Source: Liolophura sinensis
Lineage: Eukaryota; Mollusca; Polyplacophora; Chitonida; Chitonidae
Assembly: GCF_032854445.1 (NCBI RefSeq)
Contig: NC_088295.1
Coordinates: 31,242,470 to 31,306,469 of the forward strand
Length of the DNA: 64,000 bases
Direction: 5' to 3'
The notes below the pieces were generated by a model. It did no database searches, had not been told where the DNA came from, and saw only the letters and a program-made list of their open reading frames with translations. This document shows positions 1 through 23,800 of this stretch, in pieces. A program made the translations under genes and the position numbers. Each line of letters starts with the position of its first letter. Position 1 is the first letter of the stretch.

Positions 1-9465
<9,465 letters not shown>

Positions 9466-11429
9466 TTTTTACACTTCTCATTATTCTGGTGAAGACATTC
9501 GTATTGCTAGCTTCATGAGAGATTTCATTTTTAGTGCACAGATATGAAAGGAAAAGTACATGCATGTAATTATTTTACTAAAATACAATGGAAGTTACAT
9601 ATTATTTGAAATACATGCAGGTTTCCATAATTTTTATAAATGAAGTTAAATTTTTAGGTACACTTGTATATGTAAGAATTATTTTCTTGTTTTCTGTTTC
9701 ATGTTTGTATAAAAGTTAGTACATTGTGTTTTGAGTTCAATATTTAATGCATTTTTCTTGTTCTATATTAAGCCATTCAAAGCAGTCCTTTTGATAAGAG
9801 ACTGTTGTGTTGTACATGTGAACCATTTGTATTTTATCAATCAATGCAGACATACGATATTTATTTATGAAATTTTATGATAGGGTTATTGTATATTACA
9901 TACATGTATGTACATTAATACATTAAATGTCGAGTGCAGTACATGCTGATGACAGAACATTCTGAAACTGCAAAGTAGTTTATATACAGTAATAGTGTGT
10001 GTTGAATTCTTTACTATGGTCCCAGCATATACATGTTTTAGCCCATCGGTTCTACAAAGGTGTAATGGTTTTGAACAACAGTGCAGTGTATCCTGGTACA
10101 GGAAAAACAAAAGAAATAACACCAGGAAAACTGCAGATGATAGATTCATCAAGCAATAATGGTATTTATGATATGTATGGTTATGTTTTATTCATGAGAA
10201 GTATAGGTTGTTGCCTGCAATTCTTTTTATGTACTTTTCTAAATTAAAAAAAAATGTTTGTTCCTCGGATGAACATTTTGTAGAAAGATGTTTTATTTTC
10301 AATATTCAAGGTAACCTTATGTTAACAGAGTACTTTTGCCTGCACAGTACCACCTGGTCAGTCAATACATGTACCATAATTAGCATAACATCACCACACA
10401 TTCTGTAGTTCCCTCACTCATTCTGGACACACCTTCACTGATACAGCTGGTCAGCTAATACATGCACCATTAGCATAACATCACCACACATTCTGTAGTC
10501 CCCCACACTCCCACCACCACCCCAACATTCTCCCCAACACCATCACTCACACACACACATTCTGTTCTGTGCATGAACATTGATGATGGGGCTTTGCCTG
10601 AACAAACCCCAAACATGCAATGAAGAGATGTATAGGTCATAAAATTTTAAAATGGTAGCCACCTCCAGTCACACTGATATACTGCAAATATAACTTTCTG
10701 GAAAACCCTTGAGCACACAATTAAGCACTTAATAAATTAATTAAATAAATATATAACAAATGTAACTTCCAACTTTATACTTCCACTAAGCATAACATGT
10801 TAATGTTAATGATAGCTAGAAGACCACATGTTCTCACACAGGATTCACTTATGACTTCGCTATAGTACTAACTAAAGAAGCACAAAGATTCAGACTCACC
10901 ATCGCGGTTGAATTTGTTCTCCACAGTGACTTTGTTAGTCCATTGTATTATGAAGGAAGCCTGACAGACTATGGCAGAAATATGGATTTTGCCAAAATAT
11001 GACAAAACTGATCACATTGTAAATTTTATGTTTTACACATGAAGACAAACATTAACCAAAACCAAACTTAGCACACAGAAATACACATGAAGTTTCTGAA
11101 AAGAGTTTTTCTGGTCAACGTTGATCTTCATACTGTAAAATAAAAGCAGACTGCCTTGTTTGAACGAAAAATTTACGTTTTTGATTGGGAATGCATCTTT
11201 AGCGAGTTATTACTAGAATTTTATATGCTAAAAAAATTCCTCTCATTCTATACATCAGAAATGATGGGATTAGAGGGGTGAAATGTATCTCCAAAGTTAT
11301 ATACGTGCTTATTAACTGCATCCATAACTTTGTCTTTCTTTCAGAGAAAAGGGGTCAGAACACAAACCTCACCTTTCATTTAATTGGTAAATGTATTAAT
11401 CAGTCATACTGAGTAACAAAATATGGAAG
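9466..11429. other. Phosphatase 3' UTR and intergenic DNA
   Basis: No further coding exon is supported. Weak poly(A)-signal candidates are ATTAAA at 9922 and AATAAA at 10731. An imperfect duplication of about 115 bp covers 10340-10505, where 'agcataacatcaccacacat' occurs twice. Confidence 0.5.
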
Positions 11430-11439
11430 TAGATGGTGT

Positions 11440-12135
11440 CACTGACCCTCACACTGGGCGAGGTGTCACTGACCCTCACACTGGGCGAGGTGTCACTGAC
11501 CCTCACACTGGGCGAGGTGTCACTGACCCTCACACTGGGCGAGGTGTCACTGACCCTCACACTGGCCGAGGTGTCACTGACCCTCACACTGGGCGAGGTG
11601 CCACTGACCCTCACACTGGGCGAGGTGTCACTGACCCTCACACTGGCCGAGGTGTCACTGACCCTCACACTGGGCGAGGTGTCACTGACCCTCACACTGG
11701 GCGAGGTGTCACTGACCCTCACACTGGCCGAGGTGTCACTGACCCTCACACTGGGCGAGGTGTCACTGACCCTCACACTGGGCGAGGTGTCACTGACCCT
11801 CACACTGGCCGAGGTGTCACTGACCCTCACACTGGGCGAGGTGTCACTGACCCTCACACTGGGCGAGGTGTCACTGACCCTCACACTGGGCGAGGTGTCA
11901 CTGACCCTCACACTGGGCGAGGTGTCACTGACCCTCACACTGGGCGAGGTGTCACTGACCCTCACACTGGGCGAGGTGTCACACTGGGCGAGGTGTCACT
12001 GACCCTCACACTGGGCGAGGTGTCACTGACCCTCACACTGGGCGAGGTGTCACTGACCCTCACACTGGGCGAGGTGTCACTGACCCTCACACTGGGCGAG
12101 GTGTCACTGACCCTCACACTGGGCGAGGTGTCACG
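11440..12135. repeat. 27-bp minisatellite, about 26 copies
   Basis: The unit is gtgtcactgaccctcacact plus gggcgag, highly homogeneous; one G/C variant site (ctggcc versus ctgggc) marks a sub-pattern. Because 27 is divisible by three and the unit lacks stops, it opens frames of 190-250 residues on both strands. I regard them as non-coding: no start context and no non-repeat coding sequence adjoin. Confidence 0.95.
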
Positions 12136-12539
12136 ATGTAACAACTTTATGCTGCAAAAGACCCAACAATTTGACGCAAAAAATTGATGTATAGGCAAAT
12201 CGCTTTAGGTATGCGAGCATTGTTTCCTCAACCAAACCAAGGGAGATAACCTTGTCAAGCGTCGTAAGGCGTTGGAAGCAGGATACAGGAATATACACAT
12301 CCCCACGACGACTGTCCGCTGAAAAGTGGAGTGTACTGTTTGATGCAGGAGAAGATGTTGCACTTTAGAACATGTTTTACTTACTAGAAAGGTTGGCGAC
12401 ATGAACACTTTACAAATGGTCCCCAGATCTACTTTGACCACACATTGCTCCAAGGTCAAATAAAGACAAGAAGGAAATACAGCAATGTTCTGTTTCAAAA
12501 CAAGCCCCTTTTACGCCATTTTTTCTCAGTGAAGAAATT

Positions 12540-12860
12540 AATCTATTTATTTATTTATTTATCTGATTGCTGTTAAATACCAAGCATTTTTTACTAATAT
12601 GATGCAGTCAGTTTTATGGGTGGACACAGGAGTGCCCAGTGTACCTTGGGCAAGTTACTGACAACCTTTCCCGTGACATATACGTAAGCACACCACATTG
12701 GTGAAGACAAGCAGTCTTCAATATGACAACTGCCAAACTTGCATCAAAAAGGTCCCACGAATAGTGAGAGTAAGGGAAATCCCTTTTCCCAGGCTGGTTT
12801 TGAACTTGTATGTCATAGAGACTAAAAGGCAAACGTGTTATTCACTCAGCCACAGTCCAT
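12540..12860 (-). repeat. tRNA-derived SINE, third family, reverse orientation
   Basis: On the minus strand it starts near 12855 with 'gtggctgagtgaataacacg' (A-box-like) and has 'acaagttcaaaaccagcc' (B-box-like) about 50 bp later. The 3' end is a run of ATAAA-type units at 12543-12563. It differs from the 43037 family. Confidence 0.65.
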
Positions 12861-14841
12861 CGTACCAATGAAGAAGTTGAAACAGTGAATGAATGAAGTC
12901 TGGATTTGCATTCGGAGCTAATTACACAAGGAATTCAGCTTTTTATTATTAGAACTCGGCTGATACACATGTACAATAGCACAAATTACTTACACCTCTG
13001 TATTCATACAAGTCTTGCTCTCACTGAAAGCACTGAGTGCAGTGTTAGGTTAAGGCTAACTTGAGTGAAACATGAACTATGCTTCTTTCAAAATTTGATA
13101 AACCAACTTTTTTTGCTTTTTTCTGATTATGTATTTCAATTTCTGTTTCACAAGTACTGCACAAAATGTTTCATGAAGCACATTAACTACATTTTGGTAC
13201 TCTGTTAAAACCCAAAGTATGAAGTCTAACGTTAGTTAACGGACAACTTCACTCACTCTTTATAAGGCTCTTGATGAAAAGCTTGTAAGTTTATTACCAG
13301 AAAATGTAGATCTCAGAGAAAAATGGGTTTACACAGATTAACAAATAAATAAAACATTAAATTAATCCAAACGGAAGGCTAGAATGGAGACAGAGGATTT
13401 CGCAATGAAAATAACATACATGTACAAACATCCATTTTCTTCAAACAAGTTACTTGGTAACCTGCCAGAGAATTAATGAAAAAAAAAATTAAACAAATGG
13501 AAAAAGGATGCACCATGCGAAATGTTTCCAAGAAACTTGTGAAAAGGTTTTTCTTACAATTCATAAATATTTAAGCTTGTCAAACTGATGAAAAAATCGT
13601 GGGGATGACTTCAGGCTGTGCTTTGTTTGCAACCGGGTTAGTCATCTGGAGGGGGATGTACCTCAAAGAGCTGCTATTCGCAGCTAACGGTAATAGTTTG
13701 TGCGTGGTTTGCGCTTGACTGTATACATCAGTACAGTACAATAGCTGTTACTAAGTATTTATTATCTACAACAGTACAGCTTCAAAACCTTACTGAAGAA
13801 ATATAATGTACATACACAAAGTGAAAAAAAAAATAATAAACAAAAAAATATACATATAGAGACAAATGAACATATACGGTAGTCATGGTATAAACACAGT
13901 CATATATCAATACGCGTCAGCAGATTTCAAAACCTTCATACACACTGACAGGGCGTCCCGTGGGTTGAACGGCACCCTAAACCCTTTCCCCAGGGTGCCC
14001 AGCAGCAGATCACAGAGGCTTAAACACTGCTGTACATGAGGAACTCAGGAGAGTCCTTATCTCAAAACCAAGAACTACAAACTATGGTTCTCCAACAAAC
14101 ATTGATAGGTCATCATCAAAACCTGTTAGGATATTCAGTAACACTCTGGTTGTATCTTGGGTACATTCTATTTTATGCATTGATTAGGCACTTTGATAGT
14201 CACACCATGCAGACATTCAGATGAACTTCTAAAACAGATATGACTTGACTTGACAAAATGTGCAACGACTAACAAATGTCACAGGCTCTCATTTGACATT
14301 TGTCTCCAAGAGATGTCTGCTGAAATGCAAAACAATGGAACAACATATCAAAACTACAGCACAATAATTAAGTGTGCTTCATGTTGCCATTTGCATTTCC
14401 TGCACGAACAGATTATTAAAAATCTGACTTTAGTTTAAACTGTGCGTTCAGACAAAACTGGTCATGTACTTCTTGTTGGAAGGCGGCGGCGTAGGTAAGG
14501 ACTCTCACCAAAGCACACACACTGATGTGGAAACAATCCCAGAATTTATACTCTGTTATGTGTTAACACTGGCTGTGAGGAGAAATCATGCATATGTAAA
14601 CCATAAGCTGAAATGGGTATTAATCTTTTCAGATCATAGTCTGCTAAAACACAGCTGAACAGATCCGTACAAAATCCCAGTTTGAAACTGGTCATATATC
14701 ATCCCGAGTGAGGATATCAGGGGAGGTAATTCAAACATACCTACAACATACAGCATGCAGAATGAAACAGGCAGACACAATCTACACAAGGCAATGGCTG
14801 CAACTTATGCATGTCCACAAGGCTAAACAAAATAGCAGTCG
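12861..14841. other. Downstream region of the TIGAR-like gene (3' UTR candidate)
   Basis: No coding exon is seen on either strand. A minus-strand AATAAA occurs at 13758-13763 and could end the transcript about 1.1 kb past the stop. Otherwise this is plain AT-rich DNA. Confidence 0.4.
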
Positions 14842-17800
14842 TTAAATAGCTAAATCTTCCTGAGGAACCATCATATTTAGGAGGTGATCTTTGTCATGAA
14901 TGACCAGGCAAGTGATCACAGGACGGCCGTTGTCTTCCTCGGCGGTCACTGTGAACTTGGACAGACCCGTGTTGGGTGACACCCGTAATGCGTGACCTTT
15001 GCCCCCGGGCACCTTACAGCCCAGGTCCTCTATGAAATGGCGGATCAGTTCTTTCATGAAGCCGCCGTGACTGACAACCAGAACATCGGCTGCTGACAAC
15101 GCCAGCCCGTCCCCATCGTCAAAGCTACTGTTGCGACCGGAGCTAATACTGGATATGCTGGACAGCCTGTGTTCTAGCAAGGGAGATAACGACACATTTG
15201 GACAGTCATGCCTGGCCACGTCACGGGACTTTGGCGAAACTTGACTTTTGATTTCTGCATCACTTGCCACAATTGGGTGAAAGAGGGAGTCAATATCACA
15301 TGGAGTACTCTCCCTTGAGGCGGCTGCAGCTGCAGCTGCAGCCTGTTCACGCTCACTGCCTGGGGACAGCTGCTCCAGATCACAGTCCTGCAGTTCAGGA
15401 TTCTCAGGGAGACTTGCGTAGCCGGAGGAACTACTGGAGTTAGAGCGCGCGATCACTGACTGAGACGTATCGGAGTGACTGGATGTGTCAGCCTGGCCTT
15501 CCCCTGCCTGCGCACCAGCTCGTGACATCTCCATGGGGAACATGGTCTCCCCCGCGTCACTGTCCATGTCCGCGCTGGTGTGGCGCGGCCGTTTCACCTG
15601 ACTCTCCTCAATGTCATCTTCCATCAGCCCTGAGGGGCTCACCACTTTGTTCATGGGGGCGTAGGTAGAGGTTGGGTGGAGTAGACGAGCCGGGTGACTT
15701 GCAGACTCCCTCGCGGCGCAGCTCTCTGCCTCGGACTCGATGCGACGCTTGATTGAACCGGGCACATAGTCTGCTTCTTCTGTAGCACTATAGCTCTTCA
15801 ACTTTTCACATAGGTCCTTGAAGAACGAAACAGCCCTGTCTCTCAGCTACAACATCACATCAAGTTTATCATGAGAACCATGGGTTAGCATGGATGGACA
15901 ATTTACATTTGTCCTAAAAGTAAGCTCACTACATTGAACTTGTAACACTCAGTTTTTTTTTTAAAATATGTCAACTGATAGCATTTGTTAAGAGACCAAA
16001 TAGTATGGAATAAAAAATGGGTGTCACTGGAATACTTTGTATAGTTATATACATATATATTTGTGCTCTTACTGTTATATGCTACACACAAATGTTCTAC
16101 AGATCACACAGATATATATAGGTGTGCATACATTTTGCTTCACTTTAGTAAACACTCAATTAAAATTCACAAATATATTAACATTGTAGGAAAGAAAAAT
16201 ATCAAGTCCAAATTGTTGGTCAAAGAACTACTTTTTGTCTAACGTGGATGCAAATTGCCATGATACGGGCTTAGTGCGAAGTGGGCCATATAACATCCTG
16301 AAGGTGACACTGAAGGTTCCACTGCATATCAAGCATTTCAAGATGTTTATCATTAAAGTCATGGGTTAGCATAGGTTCATCTTCAAGTGTAAATGTCCAT
16401 GAGCAAAGTTTTCTGCAGTGCAACCTTTTCACACCTATAAATCATTCATGTGTTTCTAATGTTTTTAATGAAGCTTCCACTTAACTATTCTCAATACTAC
16501 TTTAAGAAGCTCTTCCAAAAATTTTAAGTTAAGGGGAGATAAACCAACTGTAAGAGTGATTTGTTGGTGAAAAGTCGTGGAAAGTTAAATGAAATTCACT
16601 GTAAATCATATAACCAAACCATTGACGTGTCTTCCCTTCTCTTCCTTTTTTTAGCATGAATTATTAGGCTGTTGAACATTGAGCCAATGTGCATGCAGAT
16701 ATACCTGTTTAATGTTTTCAGATCCTTTAGGGTTGAAATCTGCAGGTGCAGTGTTACTCTTCCTTGCAGCTGCAACCAAATCTTTGTACGTTTTCCCTTC
16801 CACATTTCCAAATTTCTGAAAACATAAAAATAAAATGTGAAACAAACTGGTCAAACACATATTTGAAACAAATCAATTCAAAAGGGCTAACGTATCGATT
16901 TGTAGGACATATAAATATCAATGTGGCTAACATCTCAAACAAACTGAACAAAAACATGCTGAGATGTAATTAAAGATAGACAGTATCAATTCCCACAGCC
17001 AAACTTTCGATTAACATAAAGTTTCTAGAGTTTAAATGTTTGACAGACCAAAAGACATGCACCAACTACAAGCATCTCACATACTAAATGGAAGCCGTCA
17101 CTTTCATGAGCTCTGGTGAATTGTCCAGATATAAGCAACTTACAGTGAACTTACAGCATGGAACCACAGAAGCAGCTACATACCACTCCTCTTTTCAAGA
17201 TGGAGGAATAAGATCATTCCAATTTCATATTCCATGATAAATATACAGAAGAGTTAATCTTGACCAAAGGGTTTCGGAAAAACAAAGAATTTCATAAATG
17301 TGTTAAACTTATACACAGATCCTGATAATTTTCGTACCTGATCAAAACTAAATTTGCTTTGTTTGCTCACTTTTCCTAATAAATATGCAAAAGTTTAAAC
17401 TAGGCATACTAGAATAGAATTAATGACATTATCATTGTTGTTCACTTTAGCTCGGTAAATGTGGAAGAGCTATGCAGTGCTTCATTTTACAATTTAAATT
17501 CTTCAACATTTATTGGGTTACAATGAACAACAATGACTAGATAAAGGGTTATCTTTTCCACACAGAATAATGTGTACACTGGAATAATAATGTGTACTCT
17601 AGAATAATAATGTGTACACTGGAATAACAATGTCTACACTGGAATAATAATGTCTACATGTAGGTATGAAAAGGTTGATGTCTTACAGTTAGTAGAGCGA
17701 CAAAAACTGTCCATTTGCTGACCTCAACTTCTCAAGCCACTATATATATGCAAGCATGAACTTGATTGGTTGAAACTGTTCAAGATATCTTGTTTATAAG

Positions 17801-20800
17801 GGCAGGTATGACTGTTGGAGGGATGAATACAGGGTGAACCTTCACCATTTTTGGACGAGGGACACCTTCATGTATATTAGGGTTTCCCCCAAAAAACAAA
17901 TTTTGACTCCATTTAAGGCCGAGGGTTGGTGGTAGGAGGGTGGGGAGAGTGCAAGAGGGCAGTGCTGCCCCTTCAGTTTTGAGTCTTTTCATAAGGTGTA
18001 ATTCACAATGTCCGTAGTCAAATTCGTATGTTGTATCAGAGCCTTCCCTCCTGTAAGTCCTAGAATTAATACACCTATTATCCAGTCAACTATTTACACG
18101 AGTGACAATACATAAACAATGAATATCAAATGTAATTTAATAATTCGTACTTTAAAACTATTTCATTGTAACATCAATCAACAATATTATTAAAAACAGT
18201 ACATATACATGACAATTCTCTGTATGAATTTTTCCTTCGAATGGGACAAAACCTGACACTTTCAAAACGAAGAAAACATATAGCTTGTAAAATGTTAGAG
18301 ACTTCTATCTGTACACGGATTGTGAATATATGTTAGAGAGAGTACACTACATGGTAATATAGTTCTCTGTAATTAGACATCGAAATTGAAATACGGGTTT
18401 GGGATTTCCATGCACCTTTCAAGAAGGTGATGTCCCCCAAATTAGAGAGAAGAAAGCAGAGATTATGTTGGGATGATTATCATATTGGCGGGAGTGCGTG
18501 GTACGAACATGTAAACAATACAAAACAGACTTCCTGTGCTACATATACTTCAAAAGAAATGTGTTTTTCAGAATTGAGATTTACTGAAATATATTCCGTT
18601 TTTCTCTAAATTATAGCATACTTTTGAGCCTTTTAAACTCCGTATTCAGTATTTTGAACCTCTTAACTACCGTTATAGGTTAACGTCTGTGAACCCCTGA
18701 CAATGGGCCATTAGTGCTGCATGTGTCTCTGACACAGTTACTAAACACAGATATTTCAACGAGATACAGGAACGGGACTTGTCAGTAATATAGTGGTTAC
18801 ACAGGAGTTTGGTGCGTGTGCAGATTGGTTGGTTTTGGTGCATTAACTATTTATTAATGTCAACATATCCGTAAAAGGATTCAAATATTCCACTTTTCTT
18901 TATTTCACATTTTTGTATATCTGAAGAGGAATTTTCAGAAGCTTTTCCGGGGGAATACAAAATGAAATGGACCTAGTGGAAACCCTGTATACATTTGTGT
19001 GCACTTACCCTTTCCCTGAGACGAGGATCATACACCAACTCACAACGGCTGACTCGATTTGACTCCACAATCACCTGAGCAGTCTGCATATAGACACACC
19101 ATACGAACAGTTGAGTATACCTGAATCTAAGACAGTGGGATTCACAAGTGGACTAAAAAGATACTAATTTAGCCACCATGTAATTTACTAATTAGTGATG
19201 ATCCTTCTTCTACACATACATGTACTTCCATTAAATATATGTAGTTTAAACATTGATAAGTTGAAAGACAGAGAAATGGATGCTTGCTCTATTTTTCTGT
19301 TTATGTTATAATGTAGTTTCCTATTTTACTAGCTCAAGAATTTATTCTTTTCACTCTTACAAAGTGTTTCCTTCCTCTCCGGCTGTAAGTGGGAAGGTCT
19401 TCCAGCAACCTGCTGATGGTCGCGAGTTTCCCTCGGGCTCTGCTCGGTTTCCTCCCACCATAATCCTGCCTGCCGTTGTATAAGTGAAATATTCTTGAGT
19501 ACGGCGTAAAACACCAATCTTTCCAAACTTTCTGAAAGTCAAAAAATTCTTTTATTCTCCGCCCAGATGTAACACCAAATTTTCTTCATTCATACCAAAC
19601 CAGCTTCACATCAATATCTTGAAACTTCTCACCAAAAATAAATAATAAAGCAAAATTGTACAGACAAAACTATTAGCATATAGTACTATTTGAAAGAGCT
19701 ACAGGAAATATCAGCATGCGAGTTAACCCACTTTATCATAGACTTATTTGTCATTACTATTACCATCTGATACATGTGGGATGTTACCTGCATTGCATCT
19801 GTGTCCATTACAAAGGTCTCTGAACCAAAGATGAGCTGGGTTTTCAAATGCAGACTGGTTACAAGAATCAATGTTGTTATCCCTCAAAAAATATATCTAC
19901 CCCCTTCCCAGCAAGCCCACTCCCACCCTGGCATTTGAAGGCATCTCTTGTTAAACTATTTATTTCATCTCTTTTGATCTCTGTGGTAAATAGTCTTAAC
20001 AGTAGCTGCCAATTAGAAAACAAGAAATACGACATGGAGGTCACACCTTAGCCACCCTACTGAGGTCACTTGTGAAAACATGGTTACATATAGTAATATG
20101 AAAAATATTAAATGGACATCATACCTTAGCTGCCCTGCTGAGGTCGCTTGTGAAAACATGGTTACATATAGTAATACGAAAAATATTAAATGGACATCAT
20201 ACCTTAGCCGCTCTGCTGAGGTCACTTGTGAAAACATGGGTGAAGCTCTCGTCCTTCAACCTTCCACCAACAAGGCGTGCCTGTTGTTCTCCCGTCTCTG
20301 ACAAGGGAGTATCCTGTTGTCCTGAAGTGAAATGAACAGCTTTTTGTAGCACTTTAGTGAGGAAGTAGAATCCCCCTCAAGCTTAAACATTTCGTCCAGC
20401 CTTGTACTGTGCATTCTTTTCGCCGATTTCTCTATAATCCAGAGGATGTCACCCTCTAGATAGGAGTGTGGGAACCCCAAACACACATATTAAATTAACA
20501 ATCTGATTACAGAAAGGTCTTGTGTCAATGGCAGCATTTCATGGTACATATATCCACGTTGTCATGTAAAGATAATGGGCCCCAATGTACATACTATATG
20601 TTTTCTTCATTTTAAGAATCAGGTTTGATCGTGTTTGAAAGAAAACTCATACAGAGAATTGTCATCTATATGTACTGATTTTAACAATATACTTTGATTG
20701 ATTTAAATGTGGTAATCGTGGTAAATGTGGTAAATATTAATCATTAAATTACAGTCGATTTTATATATATACAAACTCCTCAGAGGTGTGAACATTTATT

Positions 20801-23800
20801 TGGAATTATGAAACGAAATATTTCATTGGTCACGCAATTTTCGATGAGCCAATCATAGGTCACATTACATATAAGTAGTCTATCCTCACCGACACATTAT
20901 TTTACCAACATCAGTAATCAGTTCTTTTTCTATTTAAACCGACATGTGCAGATTCTCATGTAAGAGAAAGAAATTTAGCTATTTGTGATCTACCGAGAGC
21001 AGAATGTACTTGCCAACACGTGAAATTATCGTTCCCCTGGAGTTTACATGGTGATTAAAAATCCGTTCCCCTGAATTTATGTTTAGGAGATCGACAGGGG
21101 ATCAGCTGGTTCAATCGCCTCTTATGTCGAGGCCTGTTGCTGGATATCAACAAAATTAGTCAGAATTTTTTTACAATCCACTTTCACAGGAACAAGACTT
21201 GTAATATTCTGTGTACATGTTTTTTGGGGGGTGGTGGCTTTTTTGTGTTGTGAGATGAAATCATAAAAATAAATAAACTGTAATTACACTCATGACAACT
21301 ACTTGTAAACAAAAGATGAATGATGAATGTGTAAAGACAAAAAAATGTATCAATGTGAAAAAAATGTTGGTTTTTTTTTTTTTTTTTTTTTACCTTGGAT
21401 AATACTTCTTCTGTTGGCAACTGTTTCACCACTGAAAGATAATAGAATATGAATTCCAAAAACTGAAAGAATATGAGACTATACTCACTGTATTTGCACA
21501 AAAATTGGCCCCAAAAAGTGCAAATTTAGAGAAATATAAAGGTAACGAAACTATAACTTTTCACATTTCGTTCTGAAACTTCTAGGAGGATATAATCCTA
21601 TCAGAGTTTTTCACACTTTCCTTTGGAGCGACAGAACCCTCAACCATGTACTATTTTCCTCTATTTTGAAACTTGCTGGCTATTAAAAGCAAAATGAGGG
21701 GTTGAACCTGCTTATTTTGGGGCTGTGCCTGGTTATTTTATAATCCCTTATGATGTCAAAGGGTGTAGCAGAACCTCAAGCCATTCTTACCTCAAAATTT
21801 CATTTTAGAGCAATGTCTACAATGACTGGTGTTTTACGCCGTTCTCAAGAATATTCCACTTACACGACGGCAGCCAGCATTATGCTGGGAGGAAACCGGG
21901 CAGAGCCTGGGAGAACCCAAGGCCATCCAAAGGTTGCTGGAAGACCTTCCTGCATTCAACCAGAGAGCAAGCTTGCATGAGGTGCACTTGAACACACAGT
22001 GACTGTATTGGTGGGAGGCTCCTGGGTCATTGCGCCGTGCTGGAGTGCTAACCCCTTCGTCCACGGAGTCTCCCTTACAATGTATTCCTTTCTACTATAA
22101 CCTTGTGTTGTCTTTAATATGGCTTCATTACGATGAGCTGGAAGAGGAACATTTGAAGCCAGGCATATGATGGGAACCCATTAATAGTACACCAGTACAT
22201 TAATAATTCCATAGTAATGCGGACCTGTCAAATGCCTGGCAGTAGGACCTTGATGTCATCTTCTTGACATCAAATGTTCCTTTCCCACCTCATCATGATG
22301 ACGTCACATGAAAGACAGTACATTACAATAGCAACTGATACGTTGTAATGGCATAGAGGTTATGCTACAATCCACTTGTTACTTAACAATGGTTTGAGGT
22401 CCTGCTTCACAAATATGCCACCTCTCCACTCAATACCACAAGATATGGTAAGACAGTACCTCTACAAATAACAATGTAGAAGCAATCAGAAATTTGACCA
22501 ACCGTGGCAAAAGAACCTCAGTTTTGTCTATTTTTTATCTGATTGGTGATTATGACAATCAGGACTTTTCAGTTTTACCACAACGAGATGGCCAACTCCA
22601 ACAGTGATCTCATTACTACAGGTAACAAAATATACTGTCACAAGAAACACACCATGGTTGATTTTTTGTTGGCATAATCTGATCCTATCAGTAAAAAATA
22701 GTATCAGTCGACAAGACTTTTTTTTTTTTAAGCTATGGCTAATAAAGATGGTGAGGATTTTAAAGAAATTAACACTGTGAGAAAATAAAAAAAATTTCGA
22801 CCAAAAATATAAATTAAAACTCTGGAAGAAGGCATTTTTGGGGAGTATCAGTCAATTTACGAATGAAGTCTTCTTAATGATGGTCTTTTTGTTATTGTTA
22901 TACAGTTTTGACTTGACACAGCTCTAGTCATATGTCCAAACATCTCAGAAACCAGGCGAAAACTATTAAACACCTATACCTCAAAAACAAATGAAATGAA
23001 TATCTGCAGGGTGTCACTCTCAACACCATAAATCTGATGCAGGAACAAAACCAAGGCACTGATTCCTTTCATCCAATTCTACTATTAAGGTGATATGCTA
23101 CTGTTCCAAGCCAGCTATATCCTGTGTGCATGCACTTGTTCTTGAGAGGCAGATAACTGTCCTTTCCCAATAAACAAAGGTAAAAGTAACATAAAGGAAT
23201 ACTTAGGCCCTAAGTGCTGCAAATATGATGAACAACAATGTGAAAAATGCACCATTCCTAACCTACAACATGTCCATGCAAATGGTATTAAAGGACCAAG
23301 TAGATGGAGAATATGTGACCTTTGGAAATACATGATTGACTTGGTGTGTAAAGTCAAATTTATTTTGAAAAAACAGCATCAATATACTATTGTACTATAG
23401 AAGTAGTGTTTTATTCATCCATCACACTTTGCCATAATCAAGACTACTCATTTTGTTGAGACTAGACAAAAACTTGTTAACTGAACAATAGATAGTGTTA
23501 AATAAGGAAACCCATTAATAAGTACCCACACTAGAATGTACATGTCACGGTAAGGCATTACAGATATACTGTTTGCACACAAAAAGTGACCTTTTCCACT
23601 ATTTATGTTTATGGACGAACCACACAATACAACAAACTAATGACAAGCCTGTTTATTGGCATCTGGGCTGTTATTATCAGTCATTTACACAAAATAAGTC
23701 CACTAGTCTAGCCATCTGACTTGCTGTCTGGCGCCTAAAAAGGGCGACTGTAATAGGCTTACTCAACATTACCACCTACTGCAATGCTACCCACAAATTA

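Noticed and set aside
11396..12198. Repetitive proteins (GVTDPHTGR and VRVSDTSPS type repeats)
   Set aside because: Artefacts of a 27-bp stop-free repeat, open on both strands at once.
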